A stretch of 64,000 nt of DNA, taken from Aquimonas voraii (lineage in GTDB: Bacteria; Pseudomonadota; Gammaproteobacteria; Xanthomonadales; Xanthomonadaceae). The notes below the pieces were generated by a model, which was given only the letters and a program-made list of their open reading frames with translations, searched no databases and was not told the origin of the DNA. Position 1 is the stretch's first letter. Every line of letters begins with the position of its first letter. The DNA is taken from the NCBI RefSeq assembly GCF_900101825.1, contig NZ_FNAG01000006.1, positions 186,001 through 250,000 on the forward strand, given 5' to 3'. The translations under genes were made by a program, and so were the position numbers. Shown here in pieces: positions 25,400-34,782 of the stretch.

Positions 25400-26680
25400 T
25401 CACTCATACCGCAGCGCCTCGATCGGATTGAGCCGCGCCGCCTTCACCGCCGGCGCCAAGCCGAAGATCACCCCGATCGCGGTGGTGAAGCCCAGCGACA
25501 GCAGCACCGCCCAGCCCGGCACCGAGGCGCCGCTCAGGGCCGGCACCACCGCGCTCAGCAGGAAGGCGAAGCCCCAACCCAGCGCGAGACCTATCAGACC
25601 GCCGAACAGACTGAGCACCAGCGCTTCGACCAGGAACTGCAGCAGGATGAAGCGCGGCGTCGCGCCCAGCGCCTTGACGATGCCGATCTCGCGGGTGCGC
25701 TCGGTGACCGAGACCAGCATGATGTTCATCACGCCGATGCCGCCGACCAGGAGGCTGATGCCGACCACCGCGCCGGCCACCAGGGTCACTCCGCTGACGA
25801 TGCTGTCGAAGTTCTCGCGGGTGCGCTCGGCGGTCTGGAACTGCACCGGGTCGGGCGCGTCCTTGGCCAGCGCGCGGCGCGCCCGGATCACCTGCTTGAC
25901 CTGGGCTTCCAGTTGCTTGATGTCGCCGCCCGCCTTCGGCCGGAAGTAGATCTGCACGTCCTCGCGCGCGCCGGGCGCCGACAATGAGCGCAGGGTCGAG
26001 AAGGGCGCGAAGACATAGTTGTCCTGGTCGAAGCCGAACAGGGTGCCGCGCGACTCGCCCACGCCGATCACCCGGAACCACTCGCTGCCAAGCTGCACGA
26101 ACTGGCCGACCGGGTTGTCGCCAAGCTCCAGATCCTTCACCACGGTAGTGCCCAGCACGACGACGCGGCGGCGGCGCGCATCGTCACTGTCGGAGATGAA
26201 GCGACCCTGGTCCGTATAGACGCGCACCACGTGCTGGTAGTTGGCGGTGGTGCCGAGGATCTGCGCGGTGGCGGTCGAGGTCGCGCTGCGGATCTGCCCG
26301 CCGAGGCCGATCGCCTGGGTCACCGCAGTCATGTCCTCGACCTCTCGAACGCGCTCGCGCACGGCCAGGAAGTCCTCGCTGGACAGCGTGTTGCGCAGGC
26401 CCAGCATGGCCTGCTGGCGCGGCGTGTAGGCGCTGACGATGACCATGTCGGAGGCGAGGTCGTCGAGCTGCTTGGTGACCGAGCTGGACAGGCCCTGCAT
26501 CACCGCCACCACGGCAATGACCGCGGCCACGCCGATGATGATGCCGAGCGCGGTCAGCGCGCTGCGCAGGGCGTTCGCGCGGATCGCCGCGATCGCCGCG
26601 AAGCTGCCCTCGAGCACCGCATGGCCAAGGCCCGACTCGATCACCGCGGGCACGCCGCGAACCTTCTCAGTGCGCGCCAT
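25400..26680 (-). CDS. MacB-like ABC transporter permease (FtsX family)
   Basis: A 426-residue permease of the MacB/FtsX type: one N-terminal helix ([20 protein letters not shown]), a large periplasmic MacB-PCD domain (about 60-290), then three helices near 300-415, including [28 protein letters not shown], the family's best-known motif. The C-terminus [13 protein letters not shown] is canonical. No ATPase domain is fused, unlike E. coli MacB. The start at 26680 overlaps the ATPase gene by 14 bases. With the adaptor it would form a MacAB-TolC-like exporter or a lipoprotein/peptide export system. Substrate unknown. Confidence 0.93.
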   Translation of the reverse strand: MARTEKVRGVPAVIESGLGHAVLEGSFAAIAAIRANALRSALTALGIIIGVAAVIAVVAVMQGLSSSVTKQLDDLASDMVIVSAYTPRQQAMLGLRNTLSSEDFLAVRERVREVEDMTAVTQAIGLGGQIRSATSTATAQILGTTANYQHVVRVYTDQGRFISDSDDARRRRVVVLGTTVVKDLELGDNPVGQFVQLGSEWFRVIGVGESRGTLFGFDQDNYVFAPFSTLRSLSAPGAREDVQIYFRPKAGGDIKQLEAQVKQVIRARRALAKDAPDPVQFQTAERTRENFDSIVSGVTLVAGAVVGISLLVGGIGVMNIMLVSVTERTREIGIVKALGATPRFILLQFLVEALVLSLFGGLIGLALGWGFAFLLSAVVPALSGASVPGWAVLLSLGFTTAIGVIFGLAPAVKAARLNPIEALRYE

Positions 26681-27407
26681 CGGCCACCCCCTTGCGCCCG
26701 GACTGGCGGCGGTCCTCGACGATGCGGCCGTCGACCAGGCGCAGGCTGCGCTGGCAGTGATCGGCGATGTCCTGCTCGTGCGTGACCAGCAGGATGGTGT
26801 GACCTTCCGCATGCAGGGCATCGAACAGGGCCATGATCTCCACCGTGGTGCGGCTGTCGAGGTTGCCGGTCGGCTCGTCGCCCAGCAGGATCGTCGGCTC
26901 AGTGACGAGGGCTCGCGCGATCGCGACGCGCTGGCGCTGGCCGCCGGAGAGCTGGTTGGGCAGATGGTTCACCCGCTGCGCGAGGCCCACCCGTTCCAGC
27001 GCATGCAGCGCACGCTCGCGACGCTCGCCGCGCGACATCACCCGATAGACCAGCGGCTGCATGACGTTGGCCAGGGCCGAAGCCCGCGGCAGCAGGTTGA
27101 AGCTCTGGAAGATGAAGCCCACCGAGCGGTTGCGCTCGTGCGCGAGTTCGGTCTCGTCCATCTTCGCGACGTCGCGCCCGCGCAGCAGGTAGCGCCCCTC
27201 GCTGGGCACGTCGAGGCAGCCGAGAATGTTCATCAGGGTCGACTTGCCCGAACCCGAGGGCCCGACAATCGCCACGTACTCGTTGGCCTCGATGGCGACA
27301 TCGATGCCGTCCAGCGCCATGAACTCGCTCTCGCCCATGCGGTAGCGCTTGCGCACGCCTTCGAGACGGATGACCTCATCCGCATGGGCCACCGGTTGCA
27401 CGGTCAT
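26667..27407 (-). CDS. ABC transporter ATP-binding protein (MacB/LolD type)
   Basis: A 246-residue ATPase with Walker [10 protein letters not shown], the Q-loop in [13 protein letters not shown], signature LSGGQRQR, Walker [13 protein letters not shown] and the switch His in LLVTHEQDI. The NLDS sequence after Walker B and its neighbours place it in the MacB/LolD subgroup that powers FtsX-type permeases without pumping through the membrane in the usual way. Its ATG overlaps the adaptor gene's stop as ATGA at 27404-27407, and its end overlaps the permease start. Confidence 0.95.
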   Translation of the reverse strand: MTVQPVAHADEVIRLEGVRKRYRMGESEFMALDGIDVAIEANEYVAIVGPSGSGKSTLMNILGCLDVPSEGRYLLRGRDVAKMDETELAHERNRSVGFIFQSFNLLPRASALANVMQPLVYRVMSRGERRERALHALERVGLAQRVNHLPNQLSGGQRQRVAIARALVTEPTILLGDEPTGNLDSRTTVEIMALFDALHAEGHTILLVTHEQDIADHCQRSLRLVDGRIVEDRRQSGRKGVADGAH

Positions 27408-28585
27408 TGGTCGGCGTCCCCGTCGGCCGCAGCCTCGGCTGCGCCCTCGCGCAGGCGCAGCGGCTGACCCACGGTCAGCGAAGCCAACACCCGGCCCGGG
27501 CCGGTGACCACGCGATCGCCTTCCTTGAGCTCACCGCGCACTTCCTGCGAGAAATCGTTGGCCATGCCGACCTCGACATCGACGCGCTCGGCCACCTGCT
27601 CGCTGCCCACGCGCCAGACGTAGTGCTGCTCGCCTTCCTTGCGGACGGCCGCCACCGGCACGTTCAGGCCGGGCTCGCCCTGCGCGGTCTCGATCTCGGC
27701 GCGACAGCTCATGCCCGGATGCAGCACCAGCTCGGTCGGATCGATCTGCACCTGCACCTTGAAGCTCAGGCTCTGGCTGACGCCCTGCGCACGCGCCGAA
27801 GTGCCGATCTGCACGACGGTGCCGGTGAGCGGGGTGTTCGGATGCGCCGCCGCAAAGACCTGCACCGGCTGGCCCAGGCGGATGCGCGCGATGTCGGCTT
27901 CATCCACCCGCAGCTCTGCCAGCAGCACTGACGGATCGGCCAGCACCATCAGGTCGGAGCCGACGATGTTGGTGGTGCCCGCGATGACGGTTTCACCCGG
28001 TTTGATGTCGACCGAGATCATCACGCCGTCGATCGGTGCGGTGAACAGGGTGCGCTGCAGGCGATCGCGCGACAGCTCGCGCTGCGCCTGCGCTTGCGCC
28101 AGGGTCTGTTCGCCAGCCTCGACTGCGATGCGCGCGATCTCGTGCTGGCTCTGCAGCTGCTCGAAACCGTCCTGACCCACCAGCCCGCGCTCGCGCAAGG
28201 CACGCTGGCGCTCCAGCTGGCGCGACAGGTCGGCCAGCCGCGCGCGACGCGAGCGGATCTCGATCTCGGCCGCGCGCACACCCGCATCGGCGGCATCCAG
28301 ATCGGCCTGGAAGGCTTCCTGGTCGAGGCGCATCAGCAGATCGCCGCGCTGCACGCGCTGGCCTTCCTCCACCAGCACCTCGGCAACCCGTCCGGTCACT
28401 TCCGAACGCAGCTGGATCTGGGTCTCGTAGACCAGGTTGCCGGAGGCCAGCGCGGTGTCGTTGAGCGCGCCGCGCTCGACTTCGGCGACGTCGACCTGGG
28501 GAACCTGTTGGCCACCGCGCGAACCGGCCCAGAGCACCAGACCGAGGCCGGCAGCGATGGCGAGAGCGATGAGAGGCTTGCGCAT
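27404..28585 (-). CDS. MacA-like periplasmic adaptor (HlyD/RND-MFP family)
   Basis: A 393-residue adaptor. It has an N-terminal membrane helix or uncleaved signal (about 3-22), a lipoyl half-motif ([30 protein letters not shown]), a long coiled-coil hairpin (about 85-195), the second half ([23 protein letters not shown]), and beta-barrel and C-terminal domains. This is the layout of MacA, which bridges the MacB-like complex to TolC. The gene lies between the YIP1 gene (five-base gap) and the ATPase gene (ATGA overlap). No outer-membrane channel is coded here, so a shared TolC would be needed. Confidence 0.93.
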   Translation of the reverse strand: MRKPLIALAIAAGLGLVLWAGSRGGQQVPQVDVAEVERGALNDTALASGNLVYETQIQLRSEVTGRVAEVLVEEGQRVQRGDLLMRLDQEAFQADLDAADAGVRAAEIEIRSRRARLADLSRQLERQRALRERGLVGQDGFEQLQSQHEIARIAVEAGEQTLAQAQAQRELSRDRLQRTLFTAPIDGVMISVDIKPGETVIAGTTNIVGSDLMVLADPSVLLAELRVDEADIARIRLGQPVQVFAAAHPNTPLTGTVVQIGTSARAQGVSQSLSFKVQVQIDPTELVLHPGMSCRAEIETAQGEPGLNVPVAAVRKEGEQHYVWRVGSEQVAERVDVEVGMANDFSQEVRGELKEGDRVVTGPGRVLASLTVGQPLRLREGAAEAAADGDADQ

Positions 28586-28590
28586 GGGGA

Positions 28591-29307
28591 TCAGCCCTTC
28601 GCCAGAACGATGGCCAGCCACGGGCCGTAGATCAGCAGGCTGGGCAGAGCTGCCAGCAGCAGGGCCTTGCCCCAGCCGAGACCGCTCCAGACGCGCGCGG
28701 CCACCGCCACGAGGAACAGGCTCCAGAACGAGAACAGATTGACGCTGCTGGCCAGGGTGTGACCGTCTTCGCCGGCCGGAATGCCAAGGACGAGCGCATT
28801 GAGGCTGGCGTAGTTGCCGAGGTCCATCGGCAGGTTGCCGCCGCCGCGCACCAGCACCAGCGCGATCAGACCAAGCGCGCTGAGCACCATCGGCAGCATC
28901 GAGAAGCACGAGGCCGCGAACCAGCGGCCGAAGCTGTTGCGCTCGCGGCTCAGCAGGCGCTCGCCGGCGAAGTAGACCAGGCCGAACAGCAGGGCGAAGA
29001 TCGGCAGCGAGACCACGCTGCCGCCCGCCGCGAAGTGCGCAGTCATCGGCGCGAACTGCTGCATCTGCGCGCGCATCGCGGCCTCCTGGTCGACCGGCAT
29101 GTCGGGCTGCGCGGCCATCTGCTGCTCGACGATCCACTCCGGCGTCATGCCGCTGAACAGGGTGTAGGTGGAGGCCACCGTGGCCAGCGCTACCAGCAGC
29201 AGCGCCGCCCAGGCCCAGGCGGGACGCTCGCGCAGGGCGGCGAAAGCCTGTGAAGGCGCGAGATAGGTGTCGATCAGAGCGGAAGGCAGATTGCGCGAAG
29301 CGGTCAT
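28591..29307 (-). CDS. YIP1-family membrane protein
   Basis: A 238-residue inner-membrane protein with five hydrophobic segments and the early SALIDTYLAPSQAFAALRERPAW motif typical of bacterial YIP1-domain proteins. A periplasmic loop rich in Met, Gln and Asp lies between the first two helices. GGGGAG eight bases before the ATG supports the start at 29307. It is first in the row YIP1, adaptor, ATPase, permease, and bacterial YIP1 proteins are often found in such ABC operons. Its role is unknown. Confidence 0.85.
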   Translation of the reverse strand: MTASRNLPSALIDTYLAPSQAFAALRERPAWAWAALLLVALATVASTYTLFSGMTPEWIVEQQMAAQPDMPVDQEAAMRAQMQQFAPMTAHFAAGGSVVSLPIFALLFGLVYFAGERLLSRERNSFGRWFAASCFSMLPMVLSALGLIALVLVRGGGNLPMDLGNYASLNALVLGIPAGEDGHTLASSVNLFSFWSLFLVAVAARVWSGLGWGKALLLAALPSLLIYGPWLAIVLAKG

Positions 29308-29798
29308 GGTGGTCTCCCCGGATACGTGTGCACAGTGAGCGTGCCCGGGGCCAGACGCGGCTGCCGGAAAAATGTGATCAGCGGTTTTACGGCGTGGGGA
29401 GCGGTCGGCTGGGCGGAGCGCACGCGGCTCCGCAACGACTCTGTCAGCCACACCTGCGCTGCTCAAGATCGCTCTGGCCCGACCGCCGCAGTGCGCTGGC
29501 CTCGTCCCGCCATTCTCGGGACGCACAGGGTGGGCCCTGGCCCGGCGTGAGCTCCACACTCGCCTCGTTCTTGCTTCGGTGCTCCAAGCGAAGAGGGATC
29601 GCTCGAGATCAGCCCTGCCGCGCTCGCGATGTCTGGCGACCCACGGCCATTTCCTCTTTTGGCCCGAGCAAGCGTTTGCCTGACGCCCCCGCTGAGCAGT
29701 GCGGATGCCCGGCCGCGAGAGCCTGCCCACGGAACTCCGCGCCAACTCCACAGTCTGTTCGGGCCCCGCACCTTTCGGTGCTTGCCTGTCTGCCTTCC
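29308..29798. other. Intergenic region with one REP-like element
   Basis: A lone forward element, AGGGTGGGCCCTGGCCC at 29528-29544, is followed by the conserved GTGAGCTCCACACTCGCC stretch. No inverse partner is visible. The region also holds the divergent promoters of the YIP1 operon and the next gene, which I cannot place. No small gene is convincing. Confidence 0.5.
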
Positions 29799-30833
29799 AT
29801 GACCCGTCACTATCGCGTCCTGTTCTGGACAGCTCTGGTCCTTTCCGCGCTCGCAGCCGCGTGGCACGTTTATGCCCCCCGCGCAGCCCAACCCGGCCAC
29901 CCCCATCCTGCCGCGATGCCGTCCGTTGCAGCACGGGAACCCGGGCACGTGCAGGAGGGCGCTGAAGCTGGCGCCGTGTTTGGGGCGGCTCCTGCCCGTG
30001 CGGGCACAGGGCAGACAAGCGCCTCCGGCATCGCCGCTGCCCTCCTGCCCGACGACACCCCGGTCGACCACGTCATCGCCCAGCTCGACATGGCCGCACG
30101 TGCGGGTGACGCTCAGGCGGCCTGCCGCATCGGCAACGAGCTCATGCGCTGCGAGAAGCTGCGCTACTGGGAAACCCGAGAGTGGTCCGAAGAGTTCGTG
30201 CGGCGCGCCGCCGGGCAGGAGGGCATCGACCGATTGCTTCCCGAAATGACGCAAGCGATCGAGCGCGGCCAGAGGCTCGCCGAATCCTGTGCACGCGTCG
30301 ACGCAAGGCTCAGGCGCGAGCTGCCCCGCTATCACCTGGTCGCTGCCCTGCAGGGCGACGTGCACTCGGCCGCGCAGTTCGTTTCCATGGCGACGCAGCC
30401 GCGCGATCTGGTGCGCGATCCGCAGCTGTATGCGATGTACCGTCTGCATGCCTGGCGCCTGTTCCGGCTGGCCTTTGACGCGGGCCATCCGGACGTGCTC
30501 CTTGCCTGGAGCGGAGCCAGCTCGGGTGCGAACGCCCTCGGCGGGGTGATTCCGGAGGAGTGGCGCAAACCCGAGGTCGCCTCGGCCCTGTTTCGTCGCG
30601 TCTACCTGGGCGGCGAAGATTGGCGCGAGGTGCAAGGCAGGCCGCTCAGACCGGAGCAGGTCGACGAAGTGGAATCGATCTACCGTCGGCACTTCGAGCA
30701 CAGCCCCTGGGAGCCGCAGTTTCCCCAGCTGGCGGGCAGGCCTGACGACCTTGGCGAACGTCTGCTGCAGGAGATCTCGGAACCGCTTCGGCTCAAGTCC
30801 TGCGCGGCATCCACTGCGCCGTATTCGCCATAG
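29799..30833 (+). CDS. Exported or membrane-anchored protein of unknown function
   Basis: A 344-residue protein starting MTRHYRVLFWTALVLSALAAAWHVY, one N-terminal hydrophobic helix that may be a signal or an anchor. A Pro/Ala/Gly-rich linker (about 28-85) follows, then a helical, Arg/Glu-rich domain with repeated A-A-R-x-G-D and HAWRLFRLAFDAGHPD segments that recall Sel1- or TPR-like helices. Five cysteines lie in the soluble part, two of them near residues 109 and 117. No family recognised. The ATG at 29799 is the natural start because the longer frame upstream crosses a REP-like element. No clear ribosome binding site is seen. Confidence 0.6.
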   Translation: MTRHYRVLFWTALVLSALAAAWHVYAPRAAQPGHPHPAAMPSVAAREPGHVQEGAEAGAVFGAAPARAGTGQTSASGIAAALLPDDTPVDHVIAQLDMAARAGDAQAACRIGNELMRCEKLRYWETREWSEEFVRRAAGQEGIDRLLPEMTQAIERGQRLAESCARVDARLRRELPRYHLVAALQGDVHSAAQFVSMATQPRDLVRDPQLYAMYRLHAWRLFRLAFDAGHPDVLLAWSGASSGANALGGVIPEEWRKPEVASALFRRVYLGGEDWREVQGRPLRPEQVDEVESIYRRHFEHSPWEPQFPQLAGRPDDLGERLLQEISEPLRLKSCAASTAPYSP

Positions 30834-31329
30834 GTCAGACGAAGTCAGTCCGTCGCGGGCCTCGTGCGTGCCCGCGGCAAAGGTGCCGCGGAGGGACCGT
30901 TCTGGGCTAAGCGCTGATCGAATGCTCTGCGCCTTGTGCAAGGCGGCACATGGTCGGAAAGACGAGAGGCAATGCTCCGCGACGGTTGTAGCAATCACTT
31001 CGCTAAGCCCTCACACCAACCCCTTGGCCTTCGCCTCGCTCGGGCTCTCGGCGGCAGAGGGAGAAGAGCTCAGGCACAGAAGCCGAGACGACGTGCTCGG
31101 CGAAGTTCGGAGCACGCGCTGCGCCCGGCCCTTGCCCCAAGCCCTTGGCCTTCGTTTCGCTCGGACCCTCGGCGCCAGCGGCTGCCACCTGCAGCCGCTG
31201 GCGCCGAACCGCTCCGCTGGGGGAGCGGCCAAAGCGCTGCAGCGCAGGCCGGAGCGACTTGAGCGCCCCCCACGCCGCGACTGCAGTCAGTGGTCTAGCA
31301 TCGTCCGACCCATGCACCGGAGCCTCCCC
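30834..31329. other. Intergenic region with a second dispersed repeat family
   Basis: Two copies of a CCTTGGCCTTCGYYTCGCTCGG-like stretch occur at about 31013-31040 and 31144-31170. The second is followed by a perfect 16-base inverted repeat, 31170-31185 against 31191-31206, with loop CACCT; its inner part (GGCTGCCACC) is shared with the 25136-25200 element. No gene is convincing. The promoter of the alcohol dehydrogenase gene should lie near 31270-31320. Confidence 0.6.
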
Positions 31330-32385
31330 ATGCCCCACCCCACCCTCTCCTACGCCGCCCCCTCCGCCAAGGCCCCGCTGGCGCCCTTCAAGCTCGATCG
31401 CCGCGAGGTCGGGCCCACCGATGTGCTGATCGAGATCGCCTACTGCGGGGTCTGCCATTCCGATCTGCACCAGGCCCGCGAGGACTGGGGTCCGGCCCTG
31501 TTTCCGATGGTGCCGGGCCACGAAATCGTCGGTCATGTCAGCGCGGTCGGCGCCAAGGTCGAGAAGTACAAGGTCGGTGACCGCGTCGGCGTCGGCTGCA
31601 TGGTCGACTCCTGCCGCACCTGCGAGCAGTGCTCAGCCGGCGAGGAGCAGTTCTGCGACCGCGGCGCGTCGATGACCTACAACGGTTTCGAGCAGGACGG
31701 CAAGACGATGACCTTCGGCGGCTACAGCCAGCGCATCACCGTCGATCAGGCCTTCGTGGTGCGCGTGCCCGAGGCCCTGCCGCTGGACCGCGCCGCGCCG
31801 CTGCTGTGTGCGGGCATCACCACCTATTCGCCGCTGAAGCGCTTCGGCGCCGGCCCCGGCAAGAGGGTCGGAGTGATGGGCCTGGGCGGGCTGGGCCACG
31901 TCGGCGTGCGCATCGCCCGCGCCATGGGTGCGGAGGTGACGGTGATCTCGACCTCCGAGCGCAAGCGCGCGGACGCGGCCGAACTCGGTGCGCACGACTT
32001 CCTGGTCAGCACCGACGCCAAGGCGATGAAGGCCGCCGCCGGGCGCTTCGACCTGATCCTCGACACCGTGTCGGCGCCGCATGACCTGAACGCTGGCCTC
32101 AACCTGCTGCGCACCGACGGCACCCTGGTGCTGGTCGGCGTGCCGGAAGAAGCCCTGCCGGTGCAGCCCTTCGCCCTCATCGGCCGCCGTCGCCGCCTCG
32201 CCGGCTCGCTGATCGGCGGCATCGCCGAGACGCAGGAGATGCTGGACTTCTGTGCCCGGCACGGCGTGCTGGCCGACATCGAGACCGTGGCCATGGCCGA
32301 CATCAACCAGGCCTGGGAGCGCCTGCTGAAGAACGACGTGCGCTACCGCTTCGTGATCGACATGGCGACCCTGCAGGCGGCCTGA
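31330..32385 (+). CDS. Zinc-dependent alcohol dehydrogenase (AdhC/YahK, cinnamyl-alcohol type)
   Basis: A cytoplasmic NAD(P)H-dependent aldehyde reductase/alcohol dehydrogenase of 351 residues. Catalytic zinc ligands are seen in CGVCHSDLH and GHEIVG; the structural zinc cysteines in SCRTCEQCSAGEEQFCD; and the Rossmann motif GLGGLGHVGV. It keeps all residues needed for activity. The start at 31330 is supported by GGAG seven bases upstream; an ATG 18 bases earlier is possible. It stands alone between two repeat-rich or short gaps. Exact substrate is not predictable, though YahK-like enzymes prefer aldehydes and NADPH. Confidence 0.95.
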   Translation: MPHPTLSYAAPSAKAPLAPFKLDRREVGPTDVLIEIAYCGVCHSDLHQAREDWGPALFPMVPGHEIVGHVSAVGAKVEKYKVGDRVGVGCMVDSCRTCEQCSAGEEQFCDRGASMTYNGFEQDGKTMTFGGYSQRITVDQAFVVRVPEALPLDRAAPLLCAGITTYSPLKRFGAGPGKRVGVMGLGGLGHVGVRIARAMGAEVTVISTSERKRADAAELGAHDFLVSTDAKAMKAAAGRFDLILDTVSAPHDLNAGLNLLRTDGTLVLVGVPEEALPVQPFALIGRRRRLAGSLIGGIAETQEMLDFCARHGVLADIETVAMADINQAWERLLKNDVRYRFVIDMATLQAA

Positions 32386-32399
32386 GGCGATCGGGCCGG

Positions 32400-32424
32400 G
32401 TGCGCGCCTTGACGCGGCGCGCAC
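32400..32424 (+). terminator. Stem-loop after the alcohol dehydrogenase gene
   Basis: GTGCGCGCC at 32400-32408 pairs with GGCGCGCAC at 32416-32424 around a seven-base loop, 15 bases after the stop codon. There is no T-run, so it is only a possible terminator or mRNA end. Confidence 0.35.
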
Positions 32425-32469
32425 GCGGCCTGCACGCCAGCTTACGACGACCTGCCCAAGCATGCGTGC

Positions 32470-33303
32470 ATGCCAAACCTGAAACTCCCCGCGCTTCGCT
32501 TCTCCCGCCTTGCCCTGTTTGCGATCGGCCTGGGCGCCGCAGGCGCTGCCGCGCACGCCGCCGTGCCCGAGCCTGGCACAGGCGCGCGCCTGCTCCGCTA
32601 TGCCGGCGAGGCGCGCGCACCCGACAGCGGTGCGCTGATCTACGTGGAAGAACACCTGCTGCGCGAGCTGGCCGGGCAGCCGGTCGAACGGCTGGTGCTG
32701 TACCGCTGCGCCGACGGCACGCCCTTCGCGCGCAAGCAAGTCGAGTACGGCACCCCGCCCTTCGCGCCGGCCTTCGAACTGGTCGATGCACGGCTCGACT
32801 ACCGCGAGGGCCTGCGTCGCGAAGGCGGGGACTGGATCGTCTTCGGTGGCGCCGGCGAGCGCGCTCACCAGACGCCGCTGGAGGAGATCGGCTCGATCGT
32901 CGCCGACGCCGGCTTCGAGCCCTTCGTGCGTCAGCACTGGGCGCAGCTGCAGGCGGGCGAAAGCGTCGGCATCGATTTCCTGGTGCCCTCACGGGCGCGC
33001 AGCTACGGCTTCCGCCTGAGCAAGGTCGAGGCGCTTGAGATCGACGGCGAGGCCGCCAGCCGCATGCGTCTGGCGCTGAGCGGCATGTTCGGCCTGTTCG
33101 CGCCCCCCATCGATGTGATCTACCGCGATGCCGACCAGTGGCTGCTGCGCTTCGAGGGCATGACCAACATCCGCGAGAGCGCACGCGAGAACGTGGTGGC
33201 GCACATCGCGTTTCCGCAGACGCCGCAGCCGGTGGCCGCCGACGCGTGGGCGCAGGCGAGCGCCGAATCGCTGCAGAGCTGCGCGCTGCCGGCGGCGGGT
33301 TGA
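32470..33303 (+). CDS. Exported protein of unknown function
   Basis: A 277-residue protein with a signal peptide (about 1-30, ending AAAHA). The mature part is beta-rich with paired Asp/Glu/Arg patterns, including ARLLRYAGEARAPDSGALIYVEEH, RYAD-type segments and a closing Ser-Cys pair. Only two cysteines are present. No lipobox, no catalytic motif and no family is recognised. It is coded 85 bases after the alcohol dehydrogenase gene on the same strand. GC content and codon use look like those of its neighbours. Confidence 0.65.
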   Translation: MPNLKLPALRFSRLALFAIGLGAAGAAAHAAVPEPGTGARLLRYAGEARAPDSGALIYVEEHLLRELAGQPVERLVLYRCADGTPFARKQVEYGTPPFAPAFELVDARLDYREGLRREGGDWIVFGGAGERAHQTPLEEIGSIVADAGFEPFVRQHWAQLQAGESVGIDFLVPSRARSYGFRLSKVEALEIDGEAASRMRLALSGMFGLFAPPIDVIYRDADQWLLRFEGMTNIRESARENVVAHIAFPQTPQPVAADAWAQASAESLQSCALPAAG

Positions 33304-33370
33304 GGATCGAGGCTGCGGGCGCTGCGCGGGTCGAAGCGCCGCGGGTGATCCGGGGCACGCCTCGCCAACC

Positions 33371-33394
33371 GGGCGATCGGGCGATCGGGCGATC
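33371..33394. repeat. Short tandem repeat (GGGCGATC)x3
   Basis: GGGCGATC occurs three times in a row. It lies 26 bases before a forward REP-like element, in the same relative place as the heptamer arrays in the 215-442 unit. Confidence 0.8.
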
Positions 33395-33420
33395 GGCGCT
33401 ACCAAGACAGCGGTTCCACC

Positions 33421-33559
33421 TAGGGTGGGCCCTGGCCCACCCTGAGCCCGACGCTGGCGCCAGTCATCCTCATCGACGAGGCGCGGGGCGCGATGTATGG
33501 AAGCGGATGCGGACATACCGGAGGGGCGTGCATGCCGCGGTGGGCCAGGGCCCACCCTA
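33421..33559. repeat. Inverted pair of REP-like palindromic elements
   Basis: A perfect GGTGGGCCCTGGCCCACC palindrome, preceded by TAG, lies at 33421-33441. The perfect inverse form, followed by CTA, lies at 33539-33559. About 97 bases lie between them. The pair sits between the ends of two convergent genes. Confidence 0.85.
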
Positions 33560-33600
33560 CGCGGGCTTCATGACCAGGTTCGCGATGCCCCCGAAGCCGC

Positions 33601-34782
33601 TCACTCCCCGTAGCCCGTCAGCTCCAGATAGCCCTCGGCCCGAACCTCACGCCCGTCGAGCCGCCCGCGCGCATCGATCGCGCCCTCCCAGTAGCGCACC
33701 GTGGTGTCGAGCTCCTGCGCGTCCTGCACGCTGTCGACTTCGAGATCGAAGTCAAAGCGGGTCGAGCGCAGGCGCCAGCCCAGCGGATAGCGCACGCCGG
33801 TCTTGGGGCTGAGCCACTGGCGCTGCGCGCTGGCTTCCACCATGCCATCGGCGAAGGGCTCGACCCGCCCGTCGGCGTGGATGAAGCTGCCGCGGCTGGC
33901 GACGACTTCGCCAGAACGATCGCGGATGTGGAACAGCATCAAGGCCTCACCCGAATCGAAGCGCAGCGAGAACCAGTCCCAGCCGACCTGGTCGGCGCCG
34001 AGCAGGCTGGACGTCCATTCGTGGTCGTACCAGGCGCCGCCCTGCACCGCATGCGTCTCGCCGTCGAGCGTGATCGCGCCGCGCGCGTCGAGAAACGGAT
34101 ACGCGTAGTAGAACGAGGCCGCGCCCGGAAGATCGGACTTGGCGCTGTAGCCACCCTCGCCGTGCAGTACGCGCGGGCCGGCTTCCGACAGTTCCAGCCG
34201 GTAACGGAAATCCTCGCCACCGCAGTCGAGGGTGAGCGGGAAAAGCGGCTGCGCATTGGACGACGCACCCACGCAGTCGCCCAGCCAGCCGCGCCAGGGC
34301 GAGGTCTGCACACCCGCAAGCCCTGCTGCACCGCGGGCGAAGCGCTCGACGTGGCGGAAGCCTCCGCGGTCGAGATCGCTGACCGCCGCATGCAGCATGT
34401 AGACCTGGCCACCGGAGAAGTCGGCGCGGGTGGCTGCGTCTTCCGGCCGCAGCGCGAAGCGGAACAGCGCCCACTGCGCGCCGAAGCGCCGGCCCTGCGC
34501 GTCCTGAAGCCGCGCGGTGAGATACCACCATTCGATGCGATGCCGCGGATGCGCGCCGTGGTCGGCGGGGAAGCCGAGCGCGCGCGGCGTGACCGTGTCG
34601 AAACCTGCGGTGTCCTCGCCGAGCTGGAGGGTGCGGGCGAGGGGGGCAGGCGCATTCGATTCGACCTCAGCGCCTGCGTCGCCCGGTTCGCGCGCGCAGG
34701 CGACCAGCACGAGCAGGGTCGACAGCGCGAGGGTGACTCCGCGCAGCCGCCGCAGACCTCGGAGCTTCGCGATCGCAGTCAT
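33601..34782 (-). CDS. AttH-like lipoprotein (lipocalin-like, CrtC/AttH family)
   Basis: A 393-residue secreted lipoprotein. The N-terminus ends LSTLLVLVAC, a lipobox with the acylated Cys at residue 29. The mature part has the family motif HRIEWWYLTARL and, in the second half, the GGAWYDHEWTSSLLGADQVGWDWF stretch, together with QLSPKTGVRYPLGWRL-type segments. AttH-like proteins have a two-domain lipocalin fold; some are called predicted secreted hydrolases. The ATG overlaps the stop of the ABC permease gene as ATGA, and the ATPase gene is just upstream, giving the AttE-AttF/G-AttH arrangement. The substrate is unknown. Confidence 0.88.
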   Translation of the reverse strand: MTAIAKLRGLRRLRGVTLALSTLLVLVACAREPGDAGAEVESNAPAPLARTLQLGEDTAGFDTVTPRALGFPADHGAHPRHRIEWWYLTARLQDAQGRRFGAQWALFRFALRPEDAATRADFSGGQVYMLHAAVSDLDRGGFRHVERFARGAAGLAGVQTSPWRGWLGDCVGASSNAQPLFPLTLDCGGEDFRYRLELSEAGPRVLHGEGGYSAKSDLPGAASFYYAYPFLDARGAITLDGETHAVQGGAWYDHEWTSSLLGADQVGWDWFSLRFDSGEALMLFHIRDRSGEVVASRGSFIHADGRVEPFADGMVEASAQRQWLSPKTGVRYPLGWRLRSTRFDFDLEVDSVQDAQELDTTVRYWEGAIDARGRLDGREVRAEGYLELTGYGE

